Below the pieces are notes generated by a model. That model made no database searches and was not told where the DNA came from. It worked only from the letters and a program-made list of their open reading frames with translations. 64,000 bases of DNA from Burkholderia sp. lig30 (GTDB taxonomy: Bacteria; Pseudomonadota; Gammaproteobacteria; Burkholderiales; Burkholderiaceae): assembly GCF_000687455.2 (NCBI RefSeq), contig NZ_JGVW01000064.1, forward strand, positions 38,417 to 102,416, written 5' to 3'. Shown in pieces: positions 26,526 to 36,400 of this stretch (positions are counted from its first letter, which is position 1; each line of letters starts with the position of its first letter). The translations under genes and the position numbers were made by a program.

Positions 26526-27259
26526 GACTGCACCCCCGTTGTCGAACGTTTTTCCGCGCCGACGCGCCGGTCCTCGACGATCGCGCCGTCGCGCATCATG
26601 ATGCGGCGGTCGACGCGATCGAGCAGCCGCTCGTCGTGCGTGGAGAAGATGAAGGTCGTCCCTTCCCGCTTGCTGATCTGGCGCATCAGGTCGATGATCC
26701 GGTGCGCGTTCTCCGAGTCGAGATTGGCGGTCGGCTCGTCCGCGACGACGAGCGCGGGGCGCGTGATCAGCGCGCGCGCGATCGCCACGCGCTGCTGCTG
26801 GCCGCCCGACAGCTTCGCCGGCCGGTGCGACGCGTGGCTCGCGAGACCGACTTCGTTCAGCCGCGTGAACGCCATCTCGCGCGCCGAACCGGGCCCGTGC
26901 CGGCCGATCTGCAGCGGCAGCATCACGTTTTCGAGCGCCGACAGCACCGGCACCAGGTTGAAGCCCTGAAAGATGAATCCGATCGCCCGGTTGCGCGCCT
27001 CGCTGCGCTGATCGTCCGACAGCAGCGCAGCGTTCCTGCCGTTGAACAGCAGCGTGCCCGACGACGGCGTGTCGAGCAGGCCGACCAGATTGCACAGCGT
27101 CGACTTTCCCGAGCCGGACGGCCCCCAGATGGCGACGAATTCGCCCGGATGAATCGTGATGTCGACGGACTTGAGCGCCGTGATCTGCCCTTCCCCAAGC
27201 GGGTAGTGCTTGACGACCTGGCGCAGTTCGACGAGTGGCGTCGAGGCAAGTGCTGACAT
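26522..27259 (-). CDS. ABC transporter ATP-binding protein, LolD/MacB type
   Basis: 245 residues from the ATG at 27259 (ribosome site GAGGAACC). Walker A GPSGSGKST, Q-loop FIFQGFNLVP, signature LSGGQQQRVAIARAL, Walker B ALVVADEPT, D-loop NLDSEN and switch histidine STHDERL are all intact. The class drives FtsX-type permeases by mechanotransmission rather than classical transport. It lies 80 bases after the DH-PPTase gene and overlaps the permease, inside the biosynthetic operon. Confidence 0.93.
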   Translation of the reverse strand: MSALASTPLVELRQVVKHYPLGEGQITALKSVDITIHPGEFVAIWGPSGSGKSTLCNLVGLLDTPSSGTLLFNGRNAALLSDDQRSEARNRAIGFIFQGFNLVPVLSALENVMLPLQIGRHGPGSAREMAFTRLNEVGLASHASHRPAKLSGGQQQRVAIARALITRPALVVADEPTANLDSENAHRIIDLMRQISKREGTTFIFSTHDERLLDRVDRRIMMRDGAIVEDRRVGAEKRSTTGVQS

Positions 27260-27339
27260 TTTGCGGTTCCTCAATGTGTTGGGCGTTGGACGAACCCCGT
27301 CCCCGCACGTCGTGAATTCCGGTGTGCGACGTTTGTGTT

Positions 27340-29187
27340 TCACATGGCGCGCACCTCTCCGAGGCCGATCGCGACGATGAAGTCGCCGTCGCAGTGCGTC
27401 GTGACACGCGCCTGCCGGCCGCTGTGCCGATGGCACATCTGGAAGCTGCCGTCGGTGTCGATCGCGGTGGCCTCGTAGTGCCGCGGCGTGCCGTCGATTC
27501 CGGTTCCCATCAGCTTGCCGAGCGCTTCCTTCGCGCACCACAGACGCGTGACCCATGCCTGGCGCTCGCTGCCGGCGCAGCGCGCGACGAGCGCGCGTTC
27601 CGACTCGGTCGCGATCGCCTTGACGAAATCGACGTCGTGCTCGGCAATGCGTTCGATGTCGATCCCGACCGGACTGCCGTGTGCGATCGCGATGGCCTCG
27701 TCGTCGCAATGGGCGATGCTGATCGCCGGCGGCGACACGCCGTCGGCGTGCCAGCGCGCGACGACGGGGCAGCCCTTCTCGTCGCTGGCGATCGCGAACG
27801 CGGCCGGATGCAGCGTCTCCCGCGCCTGCCGCCGCCGCGCGTCCCACGCGCGCACCGCGTCCTTCGCGGCAATGCGGCCGAGCAACCACTCGATCTGGCG
27901 CGCCGGCGTGCCGCGCTTGTCGGCAAACGCCGCCATCTCGTCGAGGTGCAGGTAGTGGCGGGCCAGCAACAGCGGATCGAACCCGGCCAGACGCTTCCGG
28001 GTCAGCCGCTGGCACACCGGCGCCGGGTGCTCGTCGAGCGCGGCCAGCGACACCGCATCGCTCAGCAGGTGCCGGGTCGGCAGCCGGCGAAACGCCATCA
28101 GCCGCTGGTCCCACTGGAACCGCCACGACTTCCAGCCCCGGATCCGCATCCAGACACCGCCCGCGCCGTCCTGGATCTCGACGTCCGCCGTCAGCGTCTT
28201 GCCCTTGTTCTCGGTCACGTGCACGCGCATCGGCACGCGCGTGCCGGGCGCCGGCGCGGTCCGGTAGAACTCGAGCTTGCCGATGCCCACCGGAAATGCG
28301 ACGTCGCCCTGCTGCAACGCCCACATCGCGATCGCCTGGCCGACCGTGTCGAGCAACGCGGGATCGGTCAGCAACTGCGGATCGGGCATCGAGCGGAACA
28401 TGTCGGCCGCCGATCGCACCTGCACCTCGACCGCCGCATCGCACTCGCCCAGCAGCATCGTGCCGACGAGCCCCTGAAAACGCGGGCCGTGAAACAGCTG
28501 CCGCTCCGCGTACGCGTCGGCGGCGTTCAGCGACCGGCACGCGCCGGCGTCCAGCGCCGGCGCGTCGAACGAAAGACTGAGCCGGTAGTGCGTGCCGAAC
28601 AGCACCGTCGCGCTGATCGCCGGATGCGATTCGCCCTGCACGAACACCGCGACGCCGAGCCGGCACGACGCGCCCGCCGCATCGGCTTCGTTGACACGCG
28701 CGTCCACGCGCACCGTCATCGTGTCGGTGTCGGCCAGCGCGATCCAGCGCGCCGCCTGGACGTCCTCGAAGCCGATCAGGCCGTAACCGGGCACGAGGCA
28801 CGCGGCGGCCTCGGCCATGATCTCGAGGCTCACCGTCATCGGCACGACGGGAAAGCACGCGGACAGCGGCTTGACCGCCGTCGCGTGGACGAAGTGGTGG
28901 TCGGCGAGATGCAGATCCTCGGCCAGCGAGAGCCGGCGCTCGATGCTGACCGACTGGCCCGGCACGTAATCCAGCACCGCGCCGACGAACGGCAGCGCAT
29001 GGCCCGCGACGCCGGCGTCACGCGCATCGCCCGCACCGGGCGCCGGCCCGGCCTGTGCCGCGGGCGGCGGCCCGGACTGGGCCGCCGGCGGCTGCGCGGC
29101 GGGCTCGATCCCGCTCAGCTCGGACGCCGCGCTCACCTCGTACATCCGCGCGACGAGCGGCATCGCATGGTTGTGGCGGTTGATCAT
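27340..29187 (-). CDS. Fusion of polyketide dehydratase (double hotdog) and phosphopantetheinyl transferase
   Basis: 615 residues. An N-terminal tail rich in Ala/Pro (25-60), then two hotdog folds: DHHFVH...FPVVPMT near 92-115 supplies the catalytic His, and LLDTVGQAIAMWA the Asp/Gln of the second half. The C-terminal 220 residues are an Sfp-type PPTase with VGIDIERI near 508 and WCAKEALGK near 552, which would arm the ACPs of both synthases. The first synthase of the cluster lacks a DH, so this protein supplies it in trans. The same DH-PPTase pairing occurs, as I recall, in ArsD of Azotobacter. The start overlaps the stop of the type III PKS (ATGA). Confidence 0.88.
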   Translation of the reverse strand: MINRHNHAMPLVARMYEVSAASELSGIEPAAQPPAAQSGPPPAAQAGPAPGAGDARDAGVAGHALPFVGAVLDYVPGQSVSIERRLSLAEDLHLADHHFVHATAVKPLSACFPVVPMTVSLEIMAEAAACLVPGYGLIGFEDVQAARWIALADTDTMTVRVDARVNEADAAGASCRLGVAVFVQGESHPAISATVLFGTHYRLSLSFDAPALDAGACRSLNAADAYAERQLFHGPRFQGLVGTMLLGECDAAVEVQVRSAADMFRSMPDPQLLTDPALLDTVGQAIAMWALQQGDVAFPVGIGKLEFYRTAPAPGTRVPMRVHVTENKGKTLTADVEIQDGAGGVWMRIRGWKSWRFQWDQRLMAFRRLPTRHLLSDAVSLAALDEHPAPVCQRLTRKRLAGFDPLLLARHYLHLDEMAAFADKRGTPARQIEWLLGRIAAKDAVRAWDARRRQARETLHPAAFAIASDEKGCPVVARWHADGVSPPAISIAHCDDEAIAIAHGSPVGIDIERIAEHDVDFVKAIATESERALVARCAGSERQAWVTRLWCAKEALGKLMGTGIDGTPRHYEATAIDTDGSFQMCHRHSGRQARVTTHCDGDFIVAIGLGEVRAM

Positions 29188-30416
29188 CAGACCTTCTCCA
29201 TCACGAGGCCGGTCACGGTCAATCCCGGCCCGAAGCCGATCGACACGACGCGCTCGCCCGGCGCGATCGACTTGTCCTCGACGATGCGCTTGAGGATGTA
29301 CGGAATCGTCGCCGAGGTCATGTTGCCGTTGTCGCGGAAGACCTCCTTGCTGATCGCGACGTGGTCGTCACGCAATCCGAGCTCGTCCTGGATGTGCTCG
29401 ACGATCCTCGGCCCGCCCGGGTGGATCGCGAAAATCAGCGAATGCTTGTCGCGCTCGAAGTCCATGCCCGCGCTCTGCAGCAGCGACACCACGAAGCGCC
29501 GCACGTGCTGCTTGATGACGATCGGCACGCGGATCGTCAGCGTCATCTGGAACTGATGCGACGACGGCACCTCGGTCATTTCGTCCGCCGAGTTCGGCAG
29601 CAGGTTCTCCTGGAACGCGAGAATCCTGAGGCCGCGCAGGCCCTGCGCGCGCACGTACTCGTCGGAGCAGACCGAATACTTGATGAAGCCGTCGCCGAAC
29701 AGCGTCATCGCGACGATGTTCTCCGCGCTGGAATCCTCGAGGTTGTGATGACACGACAGCAGCTCGGTATGCACGATGTCCACCCGCTGCTTCGGCGGCG
29801 TCGCACCGAAGTGCGACGACGACAGGAAGCCGTGCGCCATCCGGATGGCCGGGAACGCGCCGTAGCAGCCCATGTGGTAGCTGTGGGTCACGGTCGTGTT
29901 GAACCATTCCTTCTGCGAGACCATCCGCTCGACCGGGCTCGGCGCGAGATAGCCGGTGCTCGTCACGTGGATCATGTCGTCGGGCGCCGCCGCGACGCCG
30001 TCGTACATCTCGGCCAGGCAGCCGCTGACGACCTTGCGGTAGCTCTCGTGACGCTCGCGGATCGTCGCGCCCTTCGGGTCGGTCAGGTCCGGCGAGTGCA
30101 GCCGCAGGTGCCGCATCTCCGGCGACGGTTCGGCGAGCACCAGCTCGCCGTCGACGAAGCGGATGTCCCTGAGCCGCGGAAAGAACACGAGCTGCCGGCG
30201 CCGGATCTGGTCGGGCGACACGGCGTACTTCGAGAACTTGTCCTTGAGGTCGCGCACCACCTGCCGCCTCGCGTCCCGGGCCTGGATGTCGTTGATCTTG
30301 CAGTACCCCATCGCGAGCGCATACGCGCTCACTTCGAGCGTGATGCGCTGCGCGACGGGCTTCGCGACCTGCGCGGACCAGAAGTCCGTCAGAACGGGCT
30401 TGTCGAATGTGTTCAT
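29187..30416 (-). CDS. Type III polyketide synthase (chalcone-synthase superfamily)
   Basis: 409 residues. The catalytic triad is in place: Cys184 in HMGCYGAFPA, His332 in IHPGGPRIVE and Asn365 in DNGNMTSAT. C-terminal GFGPGLTVTGLVMEKV is the family end motif. Type III PKSs extend a starter with malonyl-CoA and cyclise it to a resorcinol or pyrone. The gene overlaps the preceding type I synthase gene by four bases (ATGA) and the DH-PPTase gene likewise. This tight coupling fits direct transfer of a fatty chain from the synthase ACP, as shown for ArsA to ArsB in Azotobacter. The ring product (alkylresorcinol versus alkylpyrone) cannot be told from sequence. Confidence 0.92.
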   Translation of the reverse strand: MNTFDKPVLTDFWSAQVAKPVAQRITLEVSAYALAMGYCKINDIQARDARRQVVRDLKDKFSKYAVSPDQIRRRQLVFFPRLRDIRFVDGELVLAEPSPEMRHLRLHSPDLTDPKGATIRERHESYRKVVSGCLAEMYDGVAAAPDDMIHVTSTGYLAPSPVERMVSQKEWFNTTVTHSYHMGCYGAFPAIRMAHGFLSSSHFGATPPKQRVDIVHTELLSCHHNLEDSSAENIVAMTLFGDGFIKYSVCSDEYVRAQGLRGLRILAFQENLLPNSADEMTEVPSSHQFQMTLTIRVPIVIKQHVRRFVVSLLQSAGMDFERDKHSLIFAIHPGGPRIVEHIQDELGLRDDHVAISKEVFRDNGNMTSATIPYILKRIVEDKSIAPGERVVSIGFGPGLTVTGLVMEKV

Positions 30417-33400
30417 TTCACGGATACCCCTTTTTCCTGGCCGAGTCGCAGCGTGGCGATCTGACGGATGCTCGACGAAATGACGAGTTCCGGTGCGCCG
30501 CTCGCGCCGCGCTCCAGCGCTTCGAGGAAATGTCGCCGCCCCTGCTCGGCGGGGATCGGCCGGATCGAGCGCGCCGCGTACAGCTTGCGCAGCTCGTCGC
30601 TGACCATGCCCGCGTCCCACGGCCCCCAGTTGATCGCGACCGCGTGCACGTGCGGCCAGCGATGGCAGATGCGGTTCGCCAGTTTGTTCAGGACTTCGTT
30701 GGCCGCGCTGTAGTCGCACTGCCCGACGTTGCCGAAGCGCCCCGTCACCGACGAGAAAAACACGATGAACTTCAGGCTGTCGGGGCGCAGCTTGCTCTCC
30801 AGCACCAGCGCGGGGATCACCTTGGTGTCGAACACCGCGTCGAACGACTCCACCGATTTGTCGGCGATCAGCTTGTCGCTGATCACGCCGGCGCCGTGCA
30901 GCACGCCGTCGATGCGTCCCCAGCGCGCGTAGATGTCGTCGAGCAGTCCGCCGAACGCGGCCCGGTCCCGCACGTCGAGGCTGTGATACTCGACCTGCGC
31001 GCCCGTCGCGCGCATCGCGGCCAGGTTCGCGCGGATCTCGCGGTCCCGGAGGATGCGGTTGAGCGCGCGGTCGACCTCGGCGGGCGTGACCTTGCCCTGA
31101 CGGCGCTTCATGTCCTGGATCAGGTGGCGCTTCAGGTCGGCGGGGTCGTCGATGTCGACGATCTCGTCCGGCTCGTCGCCGGGCAGCGCGCTGCGACCGA
31201 CCACGATCAGCCGCGGCCGATACTTCTCGGCCAGCGCGCGCGTCACGTCCGCCGTGATGCCGTAAGCGCCCCCGGTGACGAGCACGACCGCGTCGGGGTC
31301 CAGCGTCAGCTTCGACAGGTCCTGCGGCACCGCGCCGTCGTCCTTCAGGTCGAGACGCCATCGCCCCTGCGCGTTGTAGCCCACCTCGACGCCAGGCTGC
31401 CCGCTGCGAATCTCCGCGAGCACCTGGGCGGCGAGCCAGTCGGGCTCCAGCTCGGGCGCGACGTCGATGCACTTCACGCGGGTCGCCGGCCACTCCCGCG
31501 CGACCGATTTCGCGACGCCGAGCACGCCCGCGCTCTCGGCCGGGAACGCGCGCGAGCGGCTGAGGCCGAACTGGCCGTCGAACGCCGTCACGTTGACGAT
31601 CCAGCCGCCGCCGTCCTGCGCGCTCGCCTTCAACGCCTTCTCGAACACTTTCAGCAGCAGGAAGAACGCGCGCCCGTCGTGCAGGCGGCGATCCGGCGCG
31701 TCGTCTCCGCCCGACGCGCCCATCAGGTTGAAGATCGCGCCGACCGGCTCCGTCGAATCGGCAAGCAGCGCCTGCAGCTGCTCCACCGATTCCAGCGACG
31801 ACAGGTCGGCTTCGTAACGCCCGTCGCCGATCACGCGCGTGACGCCGCCCGGAACGACCTGGCGGACCCGGCAGCCGCCGCGCACGAGCGCGCGCCTGAA
31901 CGCGGCGGCCAGCGGCGTGTCGTCGCCGACCAGCAGCACCGGGTGCCGCGCGGGATACTCGGTCGCGTCGAGCACGTCGTTCAGACGTTCGGCAATCGGC
32001 TCGACTGCATAGCGCTGAACGGGATCGATCTGTGCCGTCCCGTTATCGGACTCCACCGTCTCATTGCGCGCGGACGGTGGAGTCTGCGCTTTTTTTGCGG
32101 ACATTCCTCCCTGAGCGGTGCCGTTCTGCTCGTCGACCAGCTTCTCGTACCACGCGATGATCTCGTTCAACGTCTTGAGGCCCGACAGCTCCTCGATGAC
32201 CGCCTCCTCGTCGCGCTCCCCGAGCAGGTTGTACTGGGTCGTGAGCCCGCTGAAGATCTCGATCCGCTTGATCGAGTCGATGCCGAGGTCGGCCTCCATG
32301 TGCGCGTCCGCATCCAGCATGTCCGGCGGATAACCGGTGCGCTCCGACACGGTGCGCAGCAGGTCGGCCTTGAATGCCTCGGGCGACGCAAGGCTTGCGT
32401 GCACGCCGCCGCCGTTGCCGCTCGACGCGGGTGCGCGCCCGGCCGGCGCGGCCGCGGGTGCGGGTGCGGGTGCGGACACGACGGTATCGACGACCGTTTC
32501 GACCGGCTGCGCGGGCACGCTCGCCGCCTGCGCCAACAGCTGCGCGGGCAGCACCGGCGTGACGGGCACCGTGCTCAGCACCACCGCCGCGCCGCCGGCG
32601 ACGGCGCCAGCCTGCGGCGGCGCGACGCGCGGCGCCGCCATCGGCACCGGCATCGGCATCGAGACCAGCCGCGCGGCCTGCTCCGGCGCATGCTGAACGG
32701 GCAGCCCGATCAGTTGCGCCTGGAAATCCAGGAAATGGCGCAGCGTAAGCTGCTGCTCGCATTGCAGGTCGAGGAACCGCCCGACGCTGTACTGGATCTG
32801 CGCGAGTTCCGACTCCACATAGCCGACACCGCCGGGTTGTGCGCCGGCGCTTGGCATCGCCGGCCCGCCACTTGATACCGAATCCGCTTTCATTACGCTT
32901 CTCCTGACACGGGTGAACGGAGGTTCCGGGGGCCGGCTCGGGACCGGCGAAGGCTCGGCTGCGCGCGCCGCATCGCTCGCCACCATGGCCGGGACGGCGG
33001 GCGGCGCATCGGCTGGGCGGGCGGCGGGCGGCGTCGCGCGCGGCTGCGGCGCGGGCGCGGCGGGCGCGTTCCACGGCCGCGCCCGTGCCGCATTGACGCG
33101 CCACACGAGCGGCCCCGGCGCGGCGCGGCGTTGCGCGTCGGCGAAGACCGCGTCGAGGCCGTGCTCGCCGAGGCCGCGGCCGGCAAACCAGGTGTCGAGC
33201 TTGACCGGCAGGCCGATCGACAGCGCCTGGGTCAGCAGTTGCGCGAGCTGCAGCCAGCCGGGGCGCCCCGGCGCGTCGATCGCGAGCGTGCTGTGCGGCT
33301 TGTCCGCGAGGATGCGGTCGACGAGGCCGCCCAGCACCAGCCCCGGCCCGCATTCGACGAACACCCGCGCGCCCGCTTCGTAGAGCGCGTGGATCTCGTC

Positions 33401-36400
33401 CGTGAACCGCACCGGCTCCGCGATGTGCCGCGCGAGCAGCGCGCGCACGTCGTCGCTCTCCGCCGGATACGCTTCGCCGGTCGTATTGCTGTAGACGGGA
33501 ATCGCCGGCGAACGGAACGCGACCGTGGCCAGGTGCGTCCCCAGCTCGTCGCGCACGCCGGCCATCACGTCGCAATGAAATGCCGCGCTCACCGGCAGCT
33601 TCTTGACCCGCATCGACCCGTCGCTCAGCGCGGCCACTGCCGCGTCGATCGCGTCGACCGTCCCCGCGACGATGGTCTGGTCCGGTGCGTTCAGGTTCGC
33701 GATGCTCACCTGGAGATCGTGCCGCGCGATCGCCGCCACCGTGTGCTCGCCGTCGACATCGAGCGCGGCCATCGCGCCGGCCGGCGCGCTCGCCGACAGT
33801 CGGCCCCGCACGCGCGACAGGCGCAGCAGCTCGGCCCGCGTGATCGCCCCCGCCGCGCACAGCGCGACGTATTCGCCGTAGCTGTGACCCGCGACGAAAT
33901 CGGGACGCAGGCCATAGCTGGTCAGCACGTCGAACGCCGCGAGGCCGGCCATGCCCAGCGCGGGCTGCGCGATCCGGGTCGCATTCAGCGCCTGCTGTTG
34001 CGCGTCGCGCTCCGCGTCGCTGAATACGGGCAGCGGATAAACGAACGGCGCGATCGGCGGATCGGACTCGGCGTCGTGCTCGCCCGGCGCGTCCGCGAAG
34101 CACGCGTGCAGCGCGGGCATCGCGACCACCAGGTCCCGCAGCATGTTGACGCGCTGCGAGCCCTGCCCGGGGAACAGGAAACAGACCCGGCCCGCCTTGC
34201 CGGCGGTCTCCCGGTAGTAGATGCCGGGCGGCTGCGTGATCTCCGCATGCACGCGCAGCAGGTCGAGCACGCGGGCGAGCTTCTGCTTCAGATCGGCGAC
34301 CGACGTGACGAGGAGCGTGAGCCGGCACGGGTGCCCGCCGTTCGCGCGCCGAAGCACGTGCTGCTCGCGGTAGATCGCATACGCAAGCTGCGCCAGGTCG
34401 ATCTGTTCCGGATGCGCAAGCCCTTGCAGCACGCACTGCACGTGCGCTTCGATTTCCGCGCGCGTCGCGCCGGCGAACGCGACGATCTCGGCATCGCGCG
34501 GGTTCAGGTCGACCACATCCGAGTCGCGATAGGCGCCGGTGTATTCCGCCAGCACCGTATGGAAATTCGTGCCGCCGAAGCCGAATGCGCTCACGCCGCA
34601 GTGCCGGGCATACGCGCGCCCGTCGTGCAGCCACGGCCGCGTCTCGGTGTTGACGTAGAACGGCGAGCGCGTGAAGTCGATGCCGCTGGTCGGCTTGTCG
34701 ACGCCGAGCGTCGGCGGCAGCACGCGGTGCCTGAGCGCGAGCGCGGCCTTGATCAGCCCGGCCAGACCGGCCGCGACCTTGGTGTGACCGATCATCGACT
34801 TGACCGACCCGACCGCGCACGTCTGCGTGCCGGTCGACGCGCCGCCGAACGCGATGTTGAGCGATTCGATTTCCGAACGGTCTCCGAGCGCGGTGCCGGT
34901 GCCGTGCGCCTCGATCAGCGTGACGCACGCCGGATCGACGCCGCCGTCCGCGTACGCCCGCTTCAGCGCCGTCACCTGCCCCGGCGGATGTGGCGCCGTC
35001 AGGCTGCGGTTGCGTCCGTCGCTCGAGCTGCCGATCCCGCGGATCACCGCATAGATGCGATCCCCGTCGCGCTCCGCGTCGCTGACGCGCTTCAGCACGA
35101 CCGCCCCGACGCCTTCACTGATCGCGATGCCGTCGGCCGAGTCGTCGAACGGCCGCGAATGGCCGCGCGGCGACAGCGCGTAGGTCTGCGCGAAGCACAT
35201 GAAGCCGAGCGGGCCGTTCGTGCCGTCCACGCCGCCCACCAGCGCGACGTCCGCCTCGTGATCGCGCAACTGCCGGACGCCCACGTCGAGCGCCGCGAGC
35301 GACGACGCGCACGCCGCATCCACCGTGAAGTTCGCGCCGCCCAGGTCGAAGCGGTTGGCGACGCGGCCCGCGATCACGTTGCCGAGGATGCCCGGGAAGG
35401 TGTCTTCGGTCCATTTCGGCAGCACGTCGTCGAAGAGCGCGTTCTGGATGCGCTTGCGCGTCTCCTCGGGAATGTCAGTCAGGCGGGCCAGATAGCCCGG
35501 CAGCAGCGCGCGGAAATTGAAGATCGTGCCGAGCTCGTTCATCCCGCCGACGGCGAAGATCGTCGACGTGCGTTCGCGCGGGAACGGCCGCCGGTCGAAG
35601 CCCGCATCCGCGAGCGCCTGTCGCACCACTTCCAGCGCGAGCAGCTGGACCGGCTCGATCGAGCCCATGCTGGCCGGCGCGATCCCGTAGCGCTGCGTGT
35701 CGAACGGAATGTCGTCGAGAAACCCGCCCCACTTCGAATACACCTTGTCCGGCGTGCCGCGCTTCGGATCGAACACGTCGTCCACGTTCCAGCGGTCCTT
35801 GCCGATTTCCCGGATCGCGTCGACACCGTTCAGGATGTTCTGCCAGTAGTCGCGCAGCCCTTGCGCACGCGGCAGCAGGCAGGCCATCCCGACGATCGCG
35901 ATGTCCTCGTGACGGGGCCGGCCCGCGGGGCGCGCCGGCTTCGCACGGCGCTGCCGCAGCAGCGTCTCGCTGCCGGCGCACACCGCGGCGTGCAGCTCCG
36001 CGACGCTGCACCGGTCGCTGCGGAGCCGCGCAACTTCGCCGAGCATGTACATGCCTTCGCGGCGCTGCGTGGGCGCATCGACCTCGACATAGCGGCTGTC
36101 GCCCTGATCGGCGGCCGGATCGCTGTTGTGCGCGATTCCCTTCGATGCGATCCGCAGCCGGCCGATGTTCATCAGCTCCAGCGCCATCAGCGTCTCTTCG
36201 TCCGATTTCGACGCGAGCACCAGCTCGCGCCGCACCTTCTCGAACTCGTCGCAGAACGGCGTGCGCGCGCAGCGCGTGTAGATGCCGACGCCGGATTGCA
36301 GCAGCGTCGTCTCGCGGCACTCGACCGCCTGCTGCTGGAACGTGTCGACGATCGCGCCCGACTGCACGATCTCGTGCGTGAACAGGTAGGCGGTGCCCAT

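Noticed and set aside
16878..26969. Very long plus-strand open frame opposite the PKS and transporter genes
   Set aside because: Its translation is Arg/His/Asp-rich with no domain. It is the antisense shadow of high-GC codon usage, and the minus-strand genes have complete active sites and ribosome sites.
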